64,000 nt of DNA. Origin: Paradevosia shaoguanensis. Its GTDB lineage: Bacteria > Pseudomonadota > Alphaproteobacteria > Rhizobiales > Devosiaceae. Where the stretch lies: positions 868,001 through 932,000 of the forward strand of contig NZ_CP068983.1 in assembly GCF_016801025.1 (NCBI RefSeq). Direction: 5' to 3'. The notes beneath the pieces are model-generated. The model had not been told where the DNA came from, did no database searches, and saw nothing but the letters and a program-made list of their open reading frames with translations. The translations under genes and the position numbers were made by a program. Below, one piece after another: positions 62,602-64,000 of this stretch (the first letter of the stretch is position 1; each line of letters opens with the position of its first letter).

Positions 62602-64000
62602 TTACTCGTCCCAGTAAACGGCGGTCAGATCCGTGGCCTGCGTCGGAGCATTCTCCCACATCCCATGGATCTTGGCGTTCTGCACGCCGGCCTTGGCCAG
62701 CTCGAACAGGTAGACGTTGACGTAATCCTGAGCGATCTGGGTCTGCGCGGCTTTCCAGAGTTCGGAACGCTTGGCCGGGTCGGTGGTGTTGTCGAGGTCC
62801 GCCATGATCTTCTTGAAGGCGTCCGACTTGTAGCCGAAATAATAATCGTCGCGGCCGTAGATGTTGATGTCGAGCGGCTCGGTGTGGGAGATGATGGTCA
62901 GGTCGAAGTTCTTGTTGGTGAAGACTTCGGACAGCCACTGCGCCCATTCGAGGTTGGTCGTCTCGGTCTTGATGCCGACGGCGGCGAGCTGCTGGGCAAT
63001 GATTTCGCCGCCCTTGCGGGCATAGCCTTCAACCGGCGGCAGCTTGAGCGAGAGCGTCAGATCCTTGACGCCGGCTTCAGCAAGCAGGGCCTTGGACTTT
63101 TCCGGGTCGTAGTTGGAGAGCGCGGTCAGGTCCACGTAATCCGGGTTGTGCGGCGCGAAATGCGTGCCGATCGGCGTGCCGTAGCCGAACATGGCGCCAT
63201 CGATCACGGCCTGGCGGTCCACCGCATGGGCGATGGCTTCGCGAACCTTGACGTTGTCCAGCGGCGGCTTGGCATTGTTCATGGCGAGGATGGTCTCGCC
63301 TTCGGTCGAGCCGACGACGACGGTGAAGCGCGGATCGCTCTTGAACTGCTCCAGCGTTTCGGGCGCCGGGAAGTTCGGGAAGGCGTCGACGTCTTCGGCC
63401 ATCACGGCGGCGAAGGCGGCGGTCGGGTCGGCGATGAACTTGAAGGTCGCCTTGTCGAGCTTGACCGGGGTGCCCCAATAATCCGGGTTCTTGACCAGGT
63501 CGATATGGTCGCCCTGCACCCAGTTGTCGAACTTGAAGGGGCCGGTGCCTACTGGCTTGGTGGCGTTGTCGGCAGCGCTTTCGGGCGCCACGATCACGGC
63601 GTCGCCCCAGGCCATGTTGAAGAGGAAATTGCCGTTGGGCTTGGAGAGGGTGACCTTGACGGTCGCCGGGTCCACCGCATCGACCGAAGCGATATCGGCG
63701 AAGAGCGCCTTCTGGGCGTTGGTCGAGCCTTCGGCGCGGGCGCGGTCGAGCGAGAACTTCACGTCCTCGGCGTCGAACGTGGTGCCGTCATGGAACTTGA
63801 CGCCTTCGGCGAGGTGGAACGTATAGGTAAGGCCGTCCTCGGAAATGTCCCAGGACTTGGCGAGCGCCGGGACGATCGAACCATCGGGCGCAAAGCGGGT
63901 GAGGCCTTCGAAGACGTTGGCATAGACCACTTCGTCGATGGCGGCGGCGGCGCCGGCGGTCGGGTCCAGATTTGGCGGTTCGAGCACGAGGCCGACCTTG
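62602..64000 (-). CDS. ABC transporter substrate-binding protein (SBP_bac_5), 5' end outside window
   Basis: At least 466 residues of a peptide/nickel-type binding protein; the N-terminus with its signal peptide lies beyond the window end. Landmarks are VLEPPNLDPTAGAAAAIDEV, YANVFEGLTRFAPDGSIVPA, LAKSWDISEDGLTYTFHLAE and VKFHDGTTFDAEDVKFSLDR (the SBP_bac_5 signature), and MNNAKPPLDNVKVREAIAHA. It belongs with the DppBC/DF-type genes downstream on the same strand, although a 500-nt repeat block separates them. Confidence 0.94.
   Translation of the reverse strand, partial: KVGLVLEPPNLDPTAGAAAAIDEVVYANVFEGLTRFAPDGSIVPALAKSWDISEDGLTYTFHLAEGVKFHDGTTFDAEDVKFSLDRARAEGSTNAQKALFADIASVDAVDPATVKVTLSKPNGNFLFNMAWGDAVIVAPESAADNATKPVGTGPFKFDNWVQGDHIDLVKNPDYWGTPVKLDKATFKFIADPTAAFAAVMAEDVDAFPNFPAPETLEQFKSDPRFTVVVGSTEGETILAMNNAKPPLDNVKVREAIAHAVDRQAVIDGAMFGYGTPIGTHFAPHNPDYVDLTALSNYDPEKSKALLAEAGVKDLTLSLKLPPVEGYARKGGEIIAQQLAAVGIKTETTNLEWAQWLSEVFTNKNFDLTIISHTEPLDINIYGRDDYYFGYKSDAFKKIMADLDNTTDPAKRSELWKAAQTQIAQDYVNVYLFELAKAGVQNAKIHGMWENAPTQATDLTAVYWDE

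Overview
The window is a GC-rich chromosomal segment of an alphaproteobacterium of the order Hyphomicrobiales (Rhizobiales). The gene content fits the Devosia group best, but no rRNA or marker is present to prove the genus. The evidence is a GcrA cell-cycle regulator behind a cluster of GANTC (CcrM) sites, alphaproteobacterial PstC/PstA with long N-termini, a rhizobial-type glyQ/sppA/methyltransferase block, argD-argF-hslO, and rhizobial palindromic repeats. I see no rRNA, tRNA, CRISPR array or prophage. Most of the window is ordinary core genome broken by GC-rich palindromic repeats in nearly every longer gap.

Layout. 1-5.4 kb (minus): DUF2207 protein (cut by the window start), LemA, an ArfA-like ribosome-rescue protein whose stop codon lies in a long hairpin, glyQ, a small membrane protein, an SppA-like S49 peptidase and a TrmN6-like methyltransferase. 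5.5-14.2 kb: polyprenyl diphosphate synthase, moaB, DUF2798, an MFS transporter, a family 4-type uracil-DNA glycosylase, ETF-ubiquinone oxidoreductase, a TPR lipid-pathway neighbour and ispE. 14.2-18.4 kb: argD-argF-hslO and gcrA. 19.3-27.9 kb: ppk2 divergent from phoR-pstSCAB-phoU-phoB, with a Pho box before pstS; this is a complete phosphate sensing and uptake unit. 28.3-36.6 kb: an RpiR regulator divergent from an N-formylglutamate amidohydrolase-like hydrolase, an ethanolamine-type permease, a glutamine-synthetase-like ligase, an aldehyde dehydrogenase and an iron alcohol dehydrogenase, followed by kdgK. The five enzyme/transport genes can be read as a gamma-glutamylated amino-alcohol degradation route. 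36.8-45.3 kb: an ATC-hydrolase-like protein, a GNAT protein, then a CUT1 sugar ABC operon ending in a Gfo/Idh/MocA-aldo/keto reductase fusion, with a divergent AraC regulator. 45.7-54.8 kb: pncB, a CPA2 antiporter with a YARHG-domain protein, and assorted enzymes. 55.0-56.1 kb: an IS110-family element. 56.2-64 kb: an SDR, an aldehyde dehydrogenase and a peptide/nickel-type ABC transporter whose binding-protein gene runs off the window end.

The most notable find is the IS110-family element (about 54997-56097), inserted in the middle of a palindromic repeat. Its 5' non-coding region folds into two stem/internal-loop modules arranged like a bridge RNA. One loop carries TGGGCCCC and AGAGCCGG. The first repeats, and the second is the reverse complement of, the two halves of the 14-mer TGGGCCCCGGCTCT, with CC as shared core. 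That 14-mer occurs exactly in three other copies of the same repeat here (28075, 45440 minus, 47045). The second loop carries ACAGTTGC and CACAGG, which match the element's own right and left ends. Joining the ends would create a TTGCCT-17-CATATT promoter just before the RNA. The recombinase gene itself carries a one-base frameshift.
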